Shown here: positions 8,934 to 16,068 of the stretch, one piece after another
How the letters are laid out: the number at the start of each line of letters is the position of its first letter
How positions within the stretch are numbered: position 1 is the first letter of the stretch
Origin: Phytopseudomonas punonensis
Lineage (GTDB): Bacteria; Pseudomonadota; Gammaproteobacteria; Pseudomonadales; Pseudomonadaceae
Length of the DNA stretch: 64,000 nt
Assembly: GCF_900142655.1 (NCBI RefSeq)
Contig: NZ_FRBQ01000001.1
Span: forward strand, 126,115 to 190,114
Reading direction: 5' to 3'
Program-made: the position numbers and the translations under genes
The notes under the pieces: generated by a model
Database searches by the model: none
What the model was told of the DNA's origin: nothing
Seen by the model: only the letters and a program-made list of their open reading frames with translations

Positions 8934-10109
8934 ATGTCGGATATCGTTATCGTCAGCGGCGCTCGCACGCCCATGGGTGGTTTTCAGGGTAGCTTGTCTT
9001 CGGTAAGCGCAACGGATCTTGGCGCAACGGCGATTCGTGCCGCAGTGGCTCAAGCTGGCATCGCTGCGGGCGATGTGCAGGAAGTGATCATGGGCTGTGT
9101 GCTGCCCGCCGGTCTCAAGCAAGGCCCCGCGCGCCAGGCGTCACTCGCGGCAGGCCTGCCGAATGCAACGGGCTGTACCACCATCAATAAACTCTGTGGC
9201 TCAGGCATGAAGGCGGTGATGCTGGCCCATGACCTGATCAAGGCTGGCAGCGCCGAGATCATCATCGCGGGAGGCATGGAGAGCATGTCCAATGCGCCTT
9301 ACCTGCTGCCCAAGGCGCGCGGCGGGCTGCGCATGGGCCATGGAGAGGTGAAGGACCATATGTTCTTCGATGGGCTGGAGGATGCGCGCACCGGCCGTTT
9401 GATGGGCTCATTCGCTCAGGAGACCGCAGATAGCTCTGGCATCACCCGTGAAGCGATGGACGCCTATGCCATCGAATCGCTAAGCCGCGCGCAACAGGCC
9501 ATGGCCTCAGGCGTGCTGGCCGCCGAGATAGTCCCCGTCACTGTAACGACTCGCCAGGGTGACACTCAGGTTAGCGAAGACGAACAGCCGCTGAACGCCA
9601 GGATAGACAAGATCACCGGCCTGAAACCGGCCTTCAGCAAGGACGGCACCATTACGGCCGCCAACGCCAGTTCGATTTCCGATGGCGCCAGCGCGTTGTT
9701 GCTGATGACGGCAGAGCAGGCGCGCTCACGTGGCTTGCAACCGCTGGCCCGCATCGTCGCGCATTCGACGCAGAGCCAGGATCCCAGCGAGTTCACCATC
9801 GCCCCAATCGGCGCCATCAGCAAAGTCCTCAACAAGGCTGGTTGGCAAAAGGACGACGTGGATCTGTTCGAAATCAACGAGGCGTTCGCCATGGTCACCA
9901 TGCTCGCCATCCGCGAGCACAACCTTGACCCTGCCAAGGTGAATATCTACGGCGGCGCCTGCGCTCAGGGGCATCCGGTGGGGTCAACCGGCTCGCGCAT
10001 CGTCGTCACGCTGATCAATGCGCTACGCCAAACGGGCGGCAAGCGTGGTATCGCCTCGTTGTGCATCGGCGGCGGCGAGGCAACGGCAATCGCGATAGAG
10101 GCGCTCTAG
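8934..10109 (+). CDS. Acetyl-CoA C-acyltransferase (thiolase)
   Basis: The 391-residue protein has the complete thiolase active site: nucleophilic C88 in NKLCGSGMKA, H347 in GGACAQGHPVGSTG, and C377 in CIGGGEA. Length and motifs fit the tetrameric biosynthetic/AtoB-like class, which interconverts two acetyl-CoA with acetoacetyl-CoA or cleaves 3-ketoacyl-CoA. An AGGATGGAA ribosome site precedes the ATG. The divergent acyl-CoA ligase suggests a role in fatty acid or short-chain acyl-CoA turnover. The exact specificity (AtoB or FadA-like) is uncertain, as no fadB is adjacent. Confidence 0.9.
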   Translation: MSDIVIVSGARTPMGGFQGSLSSVSATDLGATAIRAAVAQAGIAAGDVQEVIMGCVLPAGLKQGPARQASLAAGLPNATGCTTINKLCGSGMKAVMLAHDLIKAGSAEIIIAGGMESMSNAPYLLPKARGGLRMGHGEVKDHMFFDGLEDARTGRLMGSFAQETADSSGITREAMDAYAIESLSRAQQAMASGVLAAEIVPVTVTTRQGDTQVSEDEQPLNARIDKITGLKPAFSKDGTITAANASSISDGASALLLMTAEQARSRGLQPLARIVAHSTQSQDPSEFTIAPIGAISKVLNKAGWQKDDVDLFEINEAFAMVTMLAIREHNLDPAKVNIYGGACAQGHPVGSTGSRIVVTLINALRQTGGKRGIASLCIGGGEATAIAIEAL

Positions 10110-10116
10110 CCTCACC

Positions 10117-10148
10117 TGAAGTGAGTACGCAACCGCGTACTCACTTCA
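10117..10148. terminator. 14-bp perfect inverted repeat between convergent thiolase and lysE-like genes
   Basis: Arms of 14 bases (10117-10130 and 10135-10148) flank a four-base AACC loop. The right arm runs into the last codons of the LysE-family gene. No strong T run follows on either strand, so it could be a bidirectional terminator or an RNA-stabilising hairpin. Confidence 0.65.
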
Positions 10149-10770
10149 ATTCGGTAAAGGCCAGCTTGATGCCAAGACCAACCAGCACGACGCCCATCAG
10201 ACGATCAAACCAATGCCCCATGCGGGCAAAACCATCGCGCACGCGCTGCTGGCTGAACAGCATCGCCACCAGGCAAAACCACAGGGCCGTAGCTACCGCC
10301 AGGTAAACCCCGTAACCGCCCTGCACGAGCAGCGGCGTGTGGGGGTTGATCACCACGGTGAACAACGACAGGAAGAACAACGTCGCCTTGGGGTTCAGAC
10401 CGTTGGTGACGAACCCGGTGACGAACGCACCGCGAGGCGTTCTCGCTGGCACAGCTGCCTGCTCCTGCACCGCACCAGGCGCAGCTGGCTTGGCCCGCAG
10501 CGCCTTGAAGCCGATGTACAGCAGATAGGCAGCGGCCAACCACTTGAGGGCGTTGAACAGCATGATCGACTGGGAAACGATCAGGCCGATCCCCAACAGC
10601 GAATAGGCCACGTGAACGAAAATCCCCATGCCAACGCCCAGTGCGCAGAACACCCCGGCACGTCGCCCGTGGGCCACGCTTTCACGGACCACGATGGCAA
10701 AGTCCGGCCCCGGGCTGGCAACGGCCAGCAGATGGATAAGGGCGACAGTGAAGAATTCCATCCAGTACAT
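10141..10770 (-). CDS. LysE/RhtB family amino acid exporter
   Basis: The 209-residue protein has the family signature near its N-terminus (LLAVASPGPDFAIVVRESVAHGRRAG) and about six hydrophobic segments. LysE/RhtB transporters export amino acids or their analogues across the inner membrane by proton antiport. A CTGGAG ribosome site precedes the ATG. A small inverted repeat ATCAA-GTAA-TTGAT lies at 10783-10796, immediately upstream of that site. The substrate is unknown. It is divergent from the 2-hydroxyacid dehydrogenase gene. Confidence 0.88.
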   Translation of the reverse strand: MYWMEFFTVALIHLLAVASPGPDFAIVVRESVAHGRRAGVFCALGVGMGIFVHVAYSLLGIGLIVSQSIMLFNALKWLAAAYLLYIGFKALRAKPAAPGAVQEQAAVPARTPRGAFVTGFVTNGLNPKATLFFLSLFTVVINPHTPLLVQGGYGVYLAVATALWFCLVAMLFSQQRVRDGFARMGHWFDRLMGVVLVGLGIKLAFTELK

Positions 10771-10891
10771 GGCAGCTCCAGGATCAAGTAATTGATACGA
10801 ACCGACTCGCTACAGGCAATCGGCAGCGACTAAACAGCATCTGATAGGCTGCATTTTACTTCTCGACTAGACACCCAGACAGGTACAGCTG

Positions 10892-11857
10892 ATGAGCAAA
10901 AACGGCCGCGCGGTATTTCTCGACTATCGCTCCCTCGACCTCGGCGATCTGGACATGGCGCCATTGCGCGAGCAGTTCAGCGAACTGGTGTTGCACGATC
11001 AGAGCAGCCCGTCGCAGCTCATCGAGCGACTGCAGGGTGCACGCGTAGCGATCAGCAACAAGGCGGTCATTGACGCATCGGTGCTGGCCGCCTGCCCTGA
11101 CCTTGAACTGATCCTGATCGCGGCCACCGGCACGAATAACGTCGACCTCGCCGCCGCCCGTGAGCACGGCGTCGCGGTGTGCAACTGCCAGGGTTACGGC
11201 ACGCCCTCGGTCGCCCAGCACACCCTGACACTACTGCTCGCCCTGGCCACCAGCCTGCCGGCTTACCAGCGCGATATCCGCAATGGCTGCTGGCAAAAGT
11301 CGCCGATGTTCTGCCTGCTCGATCATCCGATCGTCGAGCTCGAAGGCAAGACCCTCGGCTTGCTCGGCCATGGTGAGCTGGGCAGCGCCGTCGCCAGGCT
11401 CGCCGAAGCATTCGGTATGCGCGTGCTCTACGGCCAACTGCCCGGCCGGCCGCCACGGGCAGATCGCCTACCGATCGATGAACTGCTGCCACAGGTCGAT
11501 GCATTGACGCTGCACTGCCCGCTGACCGAGCAGACCCGCAACCTGATCGGCGCACGCGAACTCGACCTGCTCAAGCCCAGCGCGTTCGTGATCAACACAG
11601 CCCGTGGCGGTTTGATCGATGAGCAAGCGTTAGCCGATGCACTGCGTGCCGGCAAACTTGGCGGCGCCGCCACGGATGTGCTGACGCAGGAGCCGCCCAA
11701 GGATGGTAACCCGCTGATGGCTGCAGACATTCCTCGCCTGATCATCACCCCACACAGCGCCTGGGGGGCTCGCGAAGCGCGCCAGCGGATCGTCGGGCAG
11801 CTGGCTGAAAACGCGGCGGGCTTTCTCTCTGGCCGACCCAAGCGCCAGGTGAATTGA
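10892..11857 (+). CDS. D-2-hydroxyacid dehydrogenase (glycerate dehydrogenase / hydroxypyruvate reductase type)
   Basis: The 321-residue protein is an NAD(P)-dependent D-isomer 2-hydroxyacid dehydrogenase. The Rossmann nucleotide-binding loop appears as LGLLGHGELGSAVA. The catalytic arginine lies in NTARGGLIDE, the glutamate in LTQEPP and the histidine in ITPHSAWG. The closest type by eye is the HprA-like glycerate dehydrogenase, which reduces hydroxypyruvate to D-glycerate. The second glycine of the classical GxGxxG is replaced by histidine (GHGELG), a variant also seen in this subfamily. It appears to be a single gene, 82 bases upstream of rsmC. Confidence 0.85.
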   Translation: MSKNGRAVFLDYRSLDLGDLDMAPLREQFSELVLHDQSSPSQLIERLQGARVAISNKAVIDASVLAACPDLELILIAATGTNNVDLAAAREHGVAVCNCQGYGTPSVAQHTLTLLLALATSLPAYQRDIRNGCWQKSPMFCLLDHPIVELEGKTLGLLGHGELGSAVARLAEAFGMRVLYGQLPGRPPRADRLPIDELLPQVDALTLHCPLTEQTRNLIGARELDLLKPSAFVINTARGGLIDEQALADALRAGKLGGAATDVLTQEPPKDGNPLMAADIPRLIITPHSAWGAREARQRIVGQLAENAAGFLSGRPKRQVN

Positions 11858-11939
11858 AGGCGCTGCGCGTCGCCTGCAGCTTTAGGCTTGCAGCGTAACG
11901 CGTGCGCCCCTACCCTTCGCGCTTTTGCCGGGGTAGATC

Positions 11940-12938
11940 ATGGATCCGCGAAGTGAAGTGCTGCTGCGTCAGGCCGAGCTGTTCGGTGGCCGGACGTTGC
12001 TCGCCGGGCTGCCTGCCGATGATCTGCTTGGGCAACTGCCCGAGGCCCTCGGCTGGAGCTGGCACGCAGGCGACCAAAATCTGTTGCAGGCACGCTTCGC
12101 CGGGCGCAGCGATTTCGCGGTCACCCCGCCGCAAACGGATTTCGAGACAGCCGTGCTGTTTCTACCCAAGTCTCGCGAACTGACCGGTTACCTGCTCGAC
12201 GCCCTTGCGTCGCACCTGCCGGGCAAGCTGCTTTATCTAGTCGGTGAGAAGCGCGCCGGCGTCGAGCGTGCGGCCAAGCAGATGTCGATCTACGGCACGC
12301 CTCGCAAGCTCGACAGCGCACGCCACTGCCAGCTGTGGCAGGTGCGCGTGGATCAGGCGCCTGCCGCCCCAGAGCTCGCCTCACTGGCGCAGCGCTATAG
12401 CCTGCAACTCGATGACGGCCCGCTCGAAGTAGTCACCCTACCGGGTGTATTCAGCCATGGCCGGCTCGATATCGGCAGCGCACTGTTGCTCAACCACCTG
12501 CAGCAACTACCGGGCGGTCATCTGCTCGATTTTGGCTGCGGTGCCGGTGTGCTCGGTGCAGTGCTCAAGCGTCGCTATCCAGAAAGTCTGGTCACCCTGC
12601 TGGACGTCGATGCATTTGCCGTCGCCAGTAGCCGCCTGACATTGGCTGCCAATGGCCTGGAGGCCAATGTGATCAACGGTGACGGCATTGCCGCAGCGCC
12701 CAGCGAGCTGAGCGCCATTCTCAGTAACCCGCCGTTCCACCAGGGTGTGCACACCCATTACCAGGCCAGCGAAGACTTGTTGCGCCAAGCCTGCAGACAT
12801 CTGCGCAAAGGTGGGCAGATACGCCTGGTGGCCAACCGCTTCCTCAAATATCCGCCGTTGATCGAGCAACACATCGGCACCTGCCACACCCTGGCCGACG
12901 CCGATGGCTTTCGGATTTACCAGGCCACTCGAGCGTAA
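11940..12938 (+). CDS. rsmC: 16S rRNA (guanine(1207)-N2)-methyltransferase RsmC
   Basis: The 332-residue protein has the two-domain RsmC layout: a degenerate N-terminal methyltransferase-like half (1 to about 160) and a C-terminal catalytic half. The SAM-binding motif is [15 protein letters not shown] and the catalytic NPPF tetrad lies at 263-266 in [13 protein letters not shown], both hallmarks of RsmC/RlmG-type guanine-N2 methyltransferases. It uses SAM to methylate G1207 of 16S rRNA in the 30S subunit. An inverted repeat at about 12972-12999 (TGCCCAA/TTGGGCA) follows and could end transcription weakly. Confidence 0.92.
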   Translation: MDPRSEVLLRQAELFGGRTLLAGLPADDLLGQLPEALGWSWHAGDQNLLQARFAGRSDFAVTPPQTDFETAVLFLPKSRELTGYLLDALASHLPGKLLYLVGEKRAGVERAAKQMSIYGTPRKLDSARHCQLWQVRVDQAPAAPELASLAQRYSLQLDDGPLEVVTLPGVFSHGRLDIGSALLLNHLQQLPGGHLLDFGCGAGVLGAVLKRRYPESLVTLLDVDAFAVASSRLTLAANGLEANVINGDGIAAAPSELSAILSNPPFHQGVHTHYQASEDLLRQACRHLRKGGQIRLVANRFLKYPPLIEQHIGTCHTLADADGFRIYQATRA

Positions 12939-12970
12939 TCGCACACGCCTGCGACAGAGCCGCGCAGGCC

Positions 12971-12999
12971 TTGCCCAACGTGATCGGTTTGGGCAGAAT
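12971..12999 (+). promoter_or_regulatory. Candidate sigma-70 promoter for the riboswitch/GDT1 transcript
   Basis: TTGCCC and CAGAAT, each matching four of six consensus positions, are separated by exactly 17 bases. The predicted start point near 13006 falls just ahead of the riboswitch core. The boxes are weak matches and overlap a small inverted repeat, so this is tentative. Confidence 0.4.
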
Positions 13000-13007
13000 G
13001 CGCGCGT

Positions 13008-13220
13008 CCTAGGGGAGTAGTCTCCCGCGAGCGCCAGCTCGCCCGGCATGTATCAACATACTTGGTCCACAGGCCATGGTGCATGCGACCCAAGATCCGC
13101 CAAGACGGATCTGCGCCGTTCGGCTCGAACGCCGCGCAGGGTTTGACAAGACCTATGACACGAACACCTTACCCGGGGCGGGAAGGCTGTACGTGTCATA
13201 GCCGTGTCTACCCGCCCCTT
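13008..13220 (+). ncRNA. yybP-ykoY manganese riboswitch
   Basis: The leader carries the core element GGGGAGUAG at 13012-13020, followed by paired arms containing UCAACAUAC...UUGG and GCGACCCAAG, and an ACCUUACC element at 13166-13173. This order fits the yybP-ykoY (Mn2+) riboswitch, which is known to precede UPF0016/GDT1 exporters. The expression platform appears to be two mutually exclusive helices: a 9-bp stem (13154-13162 with 13192-13200) and a GC-rich 8-bp stem (13175-13182 with 13211-13218) followed by TTT and the start region. When Mn2+ binds, expression of the exporter is expected to rise. The 5' and 3' limits are approximate. Confidence 0.82.
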
Positions 13221-13231
13221 TAGGAATCCTG

Positions 13232-13822
13232 ATGCTGGAATCTCTGTTCGTTCCCACCCTGATCGTTGCCCTGGCGGAAATCGGCGACAAGACGCAACTG
13301 CTCGCCCTATTGCTGGCCGCACGCTTTCGCAGGCCCTGGCCAATCATCTGGGGGATGGTGGTCGCCACCCTCGCCAACCATATGGCCGCTGGCGCGGTAG
13401 GCAACTGGGTCGCCGGCCTGCTCTCGCCGGCGGTGCTGAGCTGGATCCTCGCCGCCTCCTTCATCGCCGTGGCGTTGTGGACGCTGATCCCTGACAAGCT
13501 CGATGACGATGAAAGCTCCAGCCTGAAGCGCTACGGGCCATTTCTAACCACGCTGATCGCGTTCTTTCTGGCAGAAATGGGTGACAAGACTCAGGTGGCC
13601 ACGGTGATGCTCGCGGCGCAGTATCCCCACTTCATCATGGTGGTGCTCGGTACCACGCTGGGCATGTTGATCGCCAACGTGCCGGTGGTTCTGGCTGGCA
13701 ACTTCGCCGCCGACCGCTTGCCACTCACGCTGATTCGCAGGATTGCAGCCGTCGCCTTTGCGGCCCTGGCACTCTATGCGGCCTATCAGGCCATGCTGCT
13801 AAGCGGTTTTCTGAATAGCTGA
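13232..13822 (+). CDS. TMEM165/GDT1 (UPF0016) family Mn2+ exporter
   Basis: The 196-residue integral membrane protein has two copies of the defining E-x-G-D-K-T-Q motif, EIGDKTQ at 16-22 and EMGDKTQ at 115-121, each at the start of a three-helix repeat. This inverted duplication is the signature of the UPF0016/GDT1 cation exchangers. Bacterial and eukaryotic relatives move Mn2+ (and Ca2+) out of the cytoplasm or into organelles. The yybP-ykoY riboswitch directly upstream strongly supports manganese efflux as its task. An AGGAA site precedes the ATG. It appears to be a single gene. Confidence 0.92.
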   Translation: MLESLFVPTLIVALAEIGDKTQLLALLLAARFRRPWPIIWGMVVATLANHMAAGAVGNWVAGLLSPAVLSWILAASFIAVALWTLIPDKLDDDESSSLKRYGPFLTTLIAFFLAEMGDKTQVATVMLAAQYPHFIMVVLGTTLGMLIANVPVVLAGNFAADRLPLTLIRRIAAVAFAALALYAAYQAMLLSGFLNS

Positions 13823-13836
13823 AGGCCATATAAAAC

Positions 13837-13858
13837 CGCCGCCTGAATACAGGCGGCG
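13837..13858. terminator. Terminator between the convergent GDT1 and M48 genes
   Basis: A nine-base CGCCGCCTG/CAGGCGGCG stem surrounds an AATA loop. On the minus strand it is followed by GTTTTATAT, so it best serves the M48 protease gene; on the plus strand the T run is short. Confidence 0.75.
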
Positions 13859-13944
13859 TTGGAAACCGAATCAGCAGGCAGAACAGGTGATCCCGAAGGT
13901 CAGCTCCCGAGAACGTCGTTCAGGAGCTGGCTGCTTACTCGCGA

Positions 13945-14763
13945 TCAGCCTTTCTTGGCCTGCTGATACAACGGCATGACTTTCGGAATCGCCGCCTGCA
14001 GCGAGGCGATGCGGCTTGACGACGAGGGGTGAGTGCTCATGAACTCTGGCGGCGAGCCCTCGCTGGCCTTGGCCATTTTTTCCCATAGGGTGACGGCCGC
14101 GTTGGGGTTGAAGCCCGCACGTGCAGAGAGCTCCAGACCGATCAGGTCAGCCTCGTTCTCGTTACCGCGGCTGTTGGGCAACGTCATGCCGTAGTTCACG
14201 GCGGCGTCAGCCAGCGCCATCTGGTCAGAACTTACCCCCAGCAGCGCGGCGGCGCCCTGCTTGGCCAGACTCACGCCATAGGCCTTGGACATTGCCTCAC
14301 GGCCATGCTCGCGTAGGGCGTGAGCAATCTCGTGGCCCATTACCGCGGCAATTTCATCGTCGGTGAGCTTCAGCTTTTCGATGATGCCGGTATAGAAAAT
14401 GATCTTGCCGCCAGGGCCACAGTTGGCGTTGAGCTCTGGGCTCTTGATCAGGTTGACTTCCCACTGCCACTGCGCCGAATCCGGGCGGAGTATCGGTGCC
14501 TGCTTGATCAAGCGATCAGCGATGCGCTGCAGACGCTTAGCCTCGGCGCTGTTCTTGTCCAGCACACCTTCGCTGGACGCTTTCTGCAGCGTCTGCTGGT
14601 AAGACTGGGCATACATCTGGTTGACCTCATCGGTCGACAGCGCGCTGAACATGTACTGCTTGCGCTCGACGCCGACCGAGCCACCGCTGGTCGTGTTAAC
14701 GGCTTGGCATCCTGCCAGCAGCAGAGCCGCAGTCAGCGTGGTAATGGACAACGACGATTTCAT
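13945..14763 (-). CDS. M48 family lipoprotein metalloprotease (LoiP-like)
   Basis: The 272-residue protein has a lipoprotein signal with lipobox LAGC (C19). The zinc motif HEIAH lies at 144-148 and a third-ligand region NENEADLIG near 201-208. This is the M48 oligopeptidase/LoiP-type fold without the long TPR tail of BepA. By family it is an envelope zinc protease engaged in quality control of outer-membrane proteins. The tail HPSSSSRIASLQ matches the conserved THP-S-RI element of the family. It has its own terminator and no obvious operon partner. Confidence 0.9.
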   Translation of the reverse strand: MKSSLSITTLTAALLLAGCQAVNTTSGGSVGVERKQYMFSALSTDEVNQMYAQSYQQTLQKASSEGVLDKNSAEAKRLQRIADRLIKQAPILRPDSAQWQWEVNLIKSPELNANCGPGGKIIFYTGIIEKLKLTDDEIAAVMGHEIAHALREHGREAMSKAYGVSLAKQGAAALLGVSSDQMALADAAVNYGMTLPNSRGNENEADLIGLELSARAGFNPNAAVTLWEKMAKASEGSPPEFMSTHPSSSSRIASLQAAIPKVMPLYQQAKKG

Positions 14764-14832
14764 GCTGGAACTCCCTGGGAACTGAGCGACGTATGCTAGG
14801 GGCTGCCTGTATTTCAGCGCAAGCAGCAGGGC

Positions 14833-15450
14833 TCAGGCGGGCGTCAGACACTCTGGGCCGTCGAGCTTCGGGTCATTGACCAGATTGCTCAACACCCGTT
14901 CCCGCAAGGGTTGTGGTCTGCCGACAAGCAGCGCTTGCAGCTCCTCAAGCGGCGTATCGGCCGCCAGCCAGCGCTGCCTGTCCTGCGCATTGAGAATCAA
15001 CGGGCGGCGCAGCGATGCCGCGGCCTGGGTGATCATCGCCGTGCTCAGGTAAACATGCCCTTCAACGGGATAAGCCTCCCAGACGGCAGCGAAATACAGC
15101 AGCGATTCCTCGCTGCTCAGCCAGTAAGGCCGTTTGCGCGCGGCACCTCGCCACTCGTAGAAACCGTTGGCCGGAATCAAGCCACGACGCTGGCGAAACG
15201 CATCACGAAACATCGGTTGCTCAGCGAGGGTTTCCGCGCGGGCGTGGGCAGGCGTTTTCGACAGATCAGTCAACCAGGCGGGGGTAAGCCCCCAACGAGC
15301 GCGAACCAGCGCAGGCTGCTCATGTTCGCCGCGTAGCAGCAGCACCTGGGAGCCAGGCGCCAGGTTCCAGTGTGGTTGCTGGTCAGCGGGGAAACCTTGC
15401 TGGGCCGCAAAGGCGGGCGTCCAGCGAAACAGCGCAAAGCGTCCACTCAT
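14833..15450 (-). CDS. SRAP/YedK-family protein with altered active site (putative pseudoenzyme)
   Basis: The start at 15450 gives MSGRF, matching the family's MCGRF beginning; upstream in-frame residues are atypical. SRAP proteins (YedK, HMCES) use Cys2 to form a thiazolidine crosslink with abasic sites in single-stranded DNA. Here residue 2 is serine, the active-site asparagine of the NARxET block is H69 (HARAET), and the histidine of IHDRxP is S146 (SLRRP). Only the glutamate of GFYEW (E99) is kept. The fold markers WGLTPAW and RRGLIPANGFYEW are clear. At 205 residues it is near normal length. DNA-binding without crosslinking, or a changed function, is inferred. It follows two small genes on the same strand. 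Confidence 0.85.
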   Translation of the reverse strand: MSGRFALFRWTPAFAAQQGFPADQQPHWNLAPGSQVLLLRGEHEQPALVRARWGLTPAWLTDLSKTPAHARAETLAEQPMFRDAFRQRRGLIPANGFYEWRGAARKRPYWLSSEESLLYFAAVWEAYPVEGHVYLSTAMITQAAASLRRPLILNAQDRQRWLAADTPLEELQALLVGRPQPLRERVLSNLVNDPKLDGPECLTPA

Positions 15451-15484
15451 GAAGGGCTCGGTCAGGATAAGCGGGGCGGGTCGT

Positions 15485-15745
15485 TCAACACAGCAACACG
15501 CCCTGAACGTTGTCCGGCTCGTCACCGGGTAGTGGTTGCGCGCCATTGTACTCGGCGATCAGCCAGCGGGCGCGCTCGGCGTCGCCATCGTCGACCAGCA
15601 TGCCGAGTAGCCCACAAGCCGGCAGCTCGCCCACCGCGCCGGCCAAATGAGCCCCCACCAGATGCGCCTGAATACCCTCGCTGGCGAGCATGGCTTTCAA
15701 TAATTCGCCTTCCATCAGGTCCTGCGGCTCGTAGACGCGCTTCAT
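15485..15745 (-). CDS. DUF2007 small protein
   Basis: The 86-residue protein begins MKRVYEPQDLMEGELLKAMLASEGI, which matches the DUF2007 (putative signal-transducing, PII-like fold) family: an acidic N-terminal helix followed by strands and a late DAERARWLI helix. The function is unknown. Its start overlaps the stop of the upstream CPXCG gene by one base (TGATG), showing translational coupling, and the SRAP-like gene lies 34 bases downstream on the same strand. No membrane segment is seen. Confidence 0.8.
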   Translation of the reverse strand: MKRVYEPQDLMEGELLKAMLASEGIQAHLVGAHLAGAVGELPACGLLGMLVDDGDAERARWLIAEYNGAQPLPGDEPDNVQGVLLC

Positions 15746-15927
15746 CAGTCATTCTCCCCGCGCACATCCAGACTCCAGACCTGCCCGTCGGTTTCGAGCA
15801 GAAACACGATGGGCCGGCAACACACGGGGCAATCCTCGATGTACTGCTGATCGCCAGCCGACAGATCCAGTACTGCCTCGACCGCCTCACCGCAGTAGGG
15901 GCACTGATAATCCTGGGTTTCCAACAT
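15745..15927 (-). CDS. CPXCG-motif cysteine-rich small protein
   Basis: This 60-residue acidic protein has two cysteine pairs, C9-P-Y-C12 and C33-P-V-C36 followed by C37, arranged as a zinc-ribbon-like knuckle. It matches the CPXCG family of small proteins, of unknown function. It is the first gene of the CPXCG-DUF2007-SRAP-like series and is coupled to DUF2007 by a one-base overlap. A TATAAT hexamer occurs upstream at 15954-15959, but on the plus strand. Confidence 0.82.
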   Translation of the reverse strand: MLETQDYQCPYCGEAVEAVLDLSAGDQQYIEDCPVCCRPIVFLLETDGQVWSLDVRGEND

Positions 15928-15953
15928 GGGGCGCCTCCGTGTGACTTGCAGGG

Positions 15954-15959
15954 TATAAT
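15954..15959 (+). promoter_or_regulatory. Possible -10 box of the acyltransferase gene
   Basis: A perfect TATAAT lies 110 bases upstream of the plus-strand acyltransferase gene. No good -35 box is visible 16-18 bases before it, so it is a weak candidate. Confidence 0.3.
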
Positions 15960-16068
15960 GGGCGGCTTATTGCCGCGCCTTATGCGGCTGCCGTGCTGAA
16001 ACGAGTATGGCAGTAGCGCGTGGCGCAGGCATTCAACCTCTCAATCGCAGCGATAATCACAAGAGATC

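Noticed and set aside
10783..10796. ATCAA-N4-TTGAT as an Anr/FNR box near the LysE-type gene
   Set aside because: The half-sites are in the opposite order to the TTGAT-N4-ATCAA consensus, and the site is immediately upstream of the ribosome-binding site.
13012..13200. GGGGAGUAG leader considered as a plain rho-independent terminator of rsmC
   Set aside because: The conserved core, its length and its position ahead of a GDT1-family gene fit the yybP-ykoY riboswitch much better.
15370..15999. 209-codon plus-strand frame over the small CPXCG/DUF2007 genes
   Set aside because: The minus-strand frames match known small families and are translationally coupled; this frame is Arg/Pro-rich shadow sequence.
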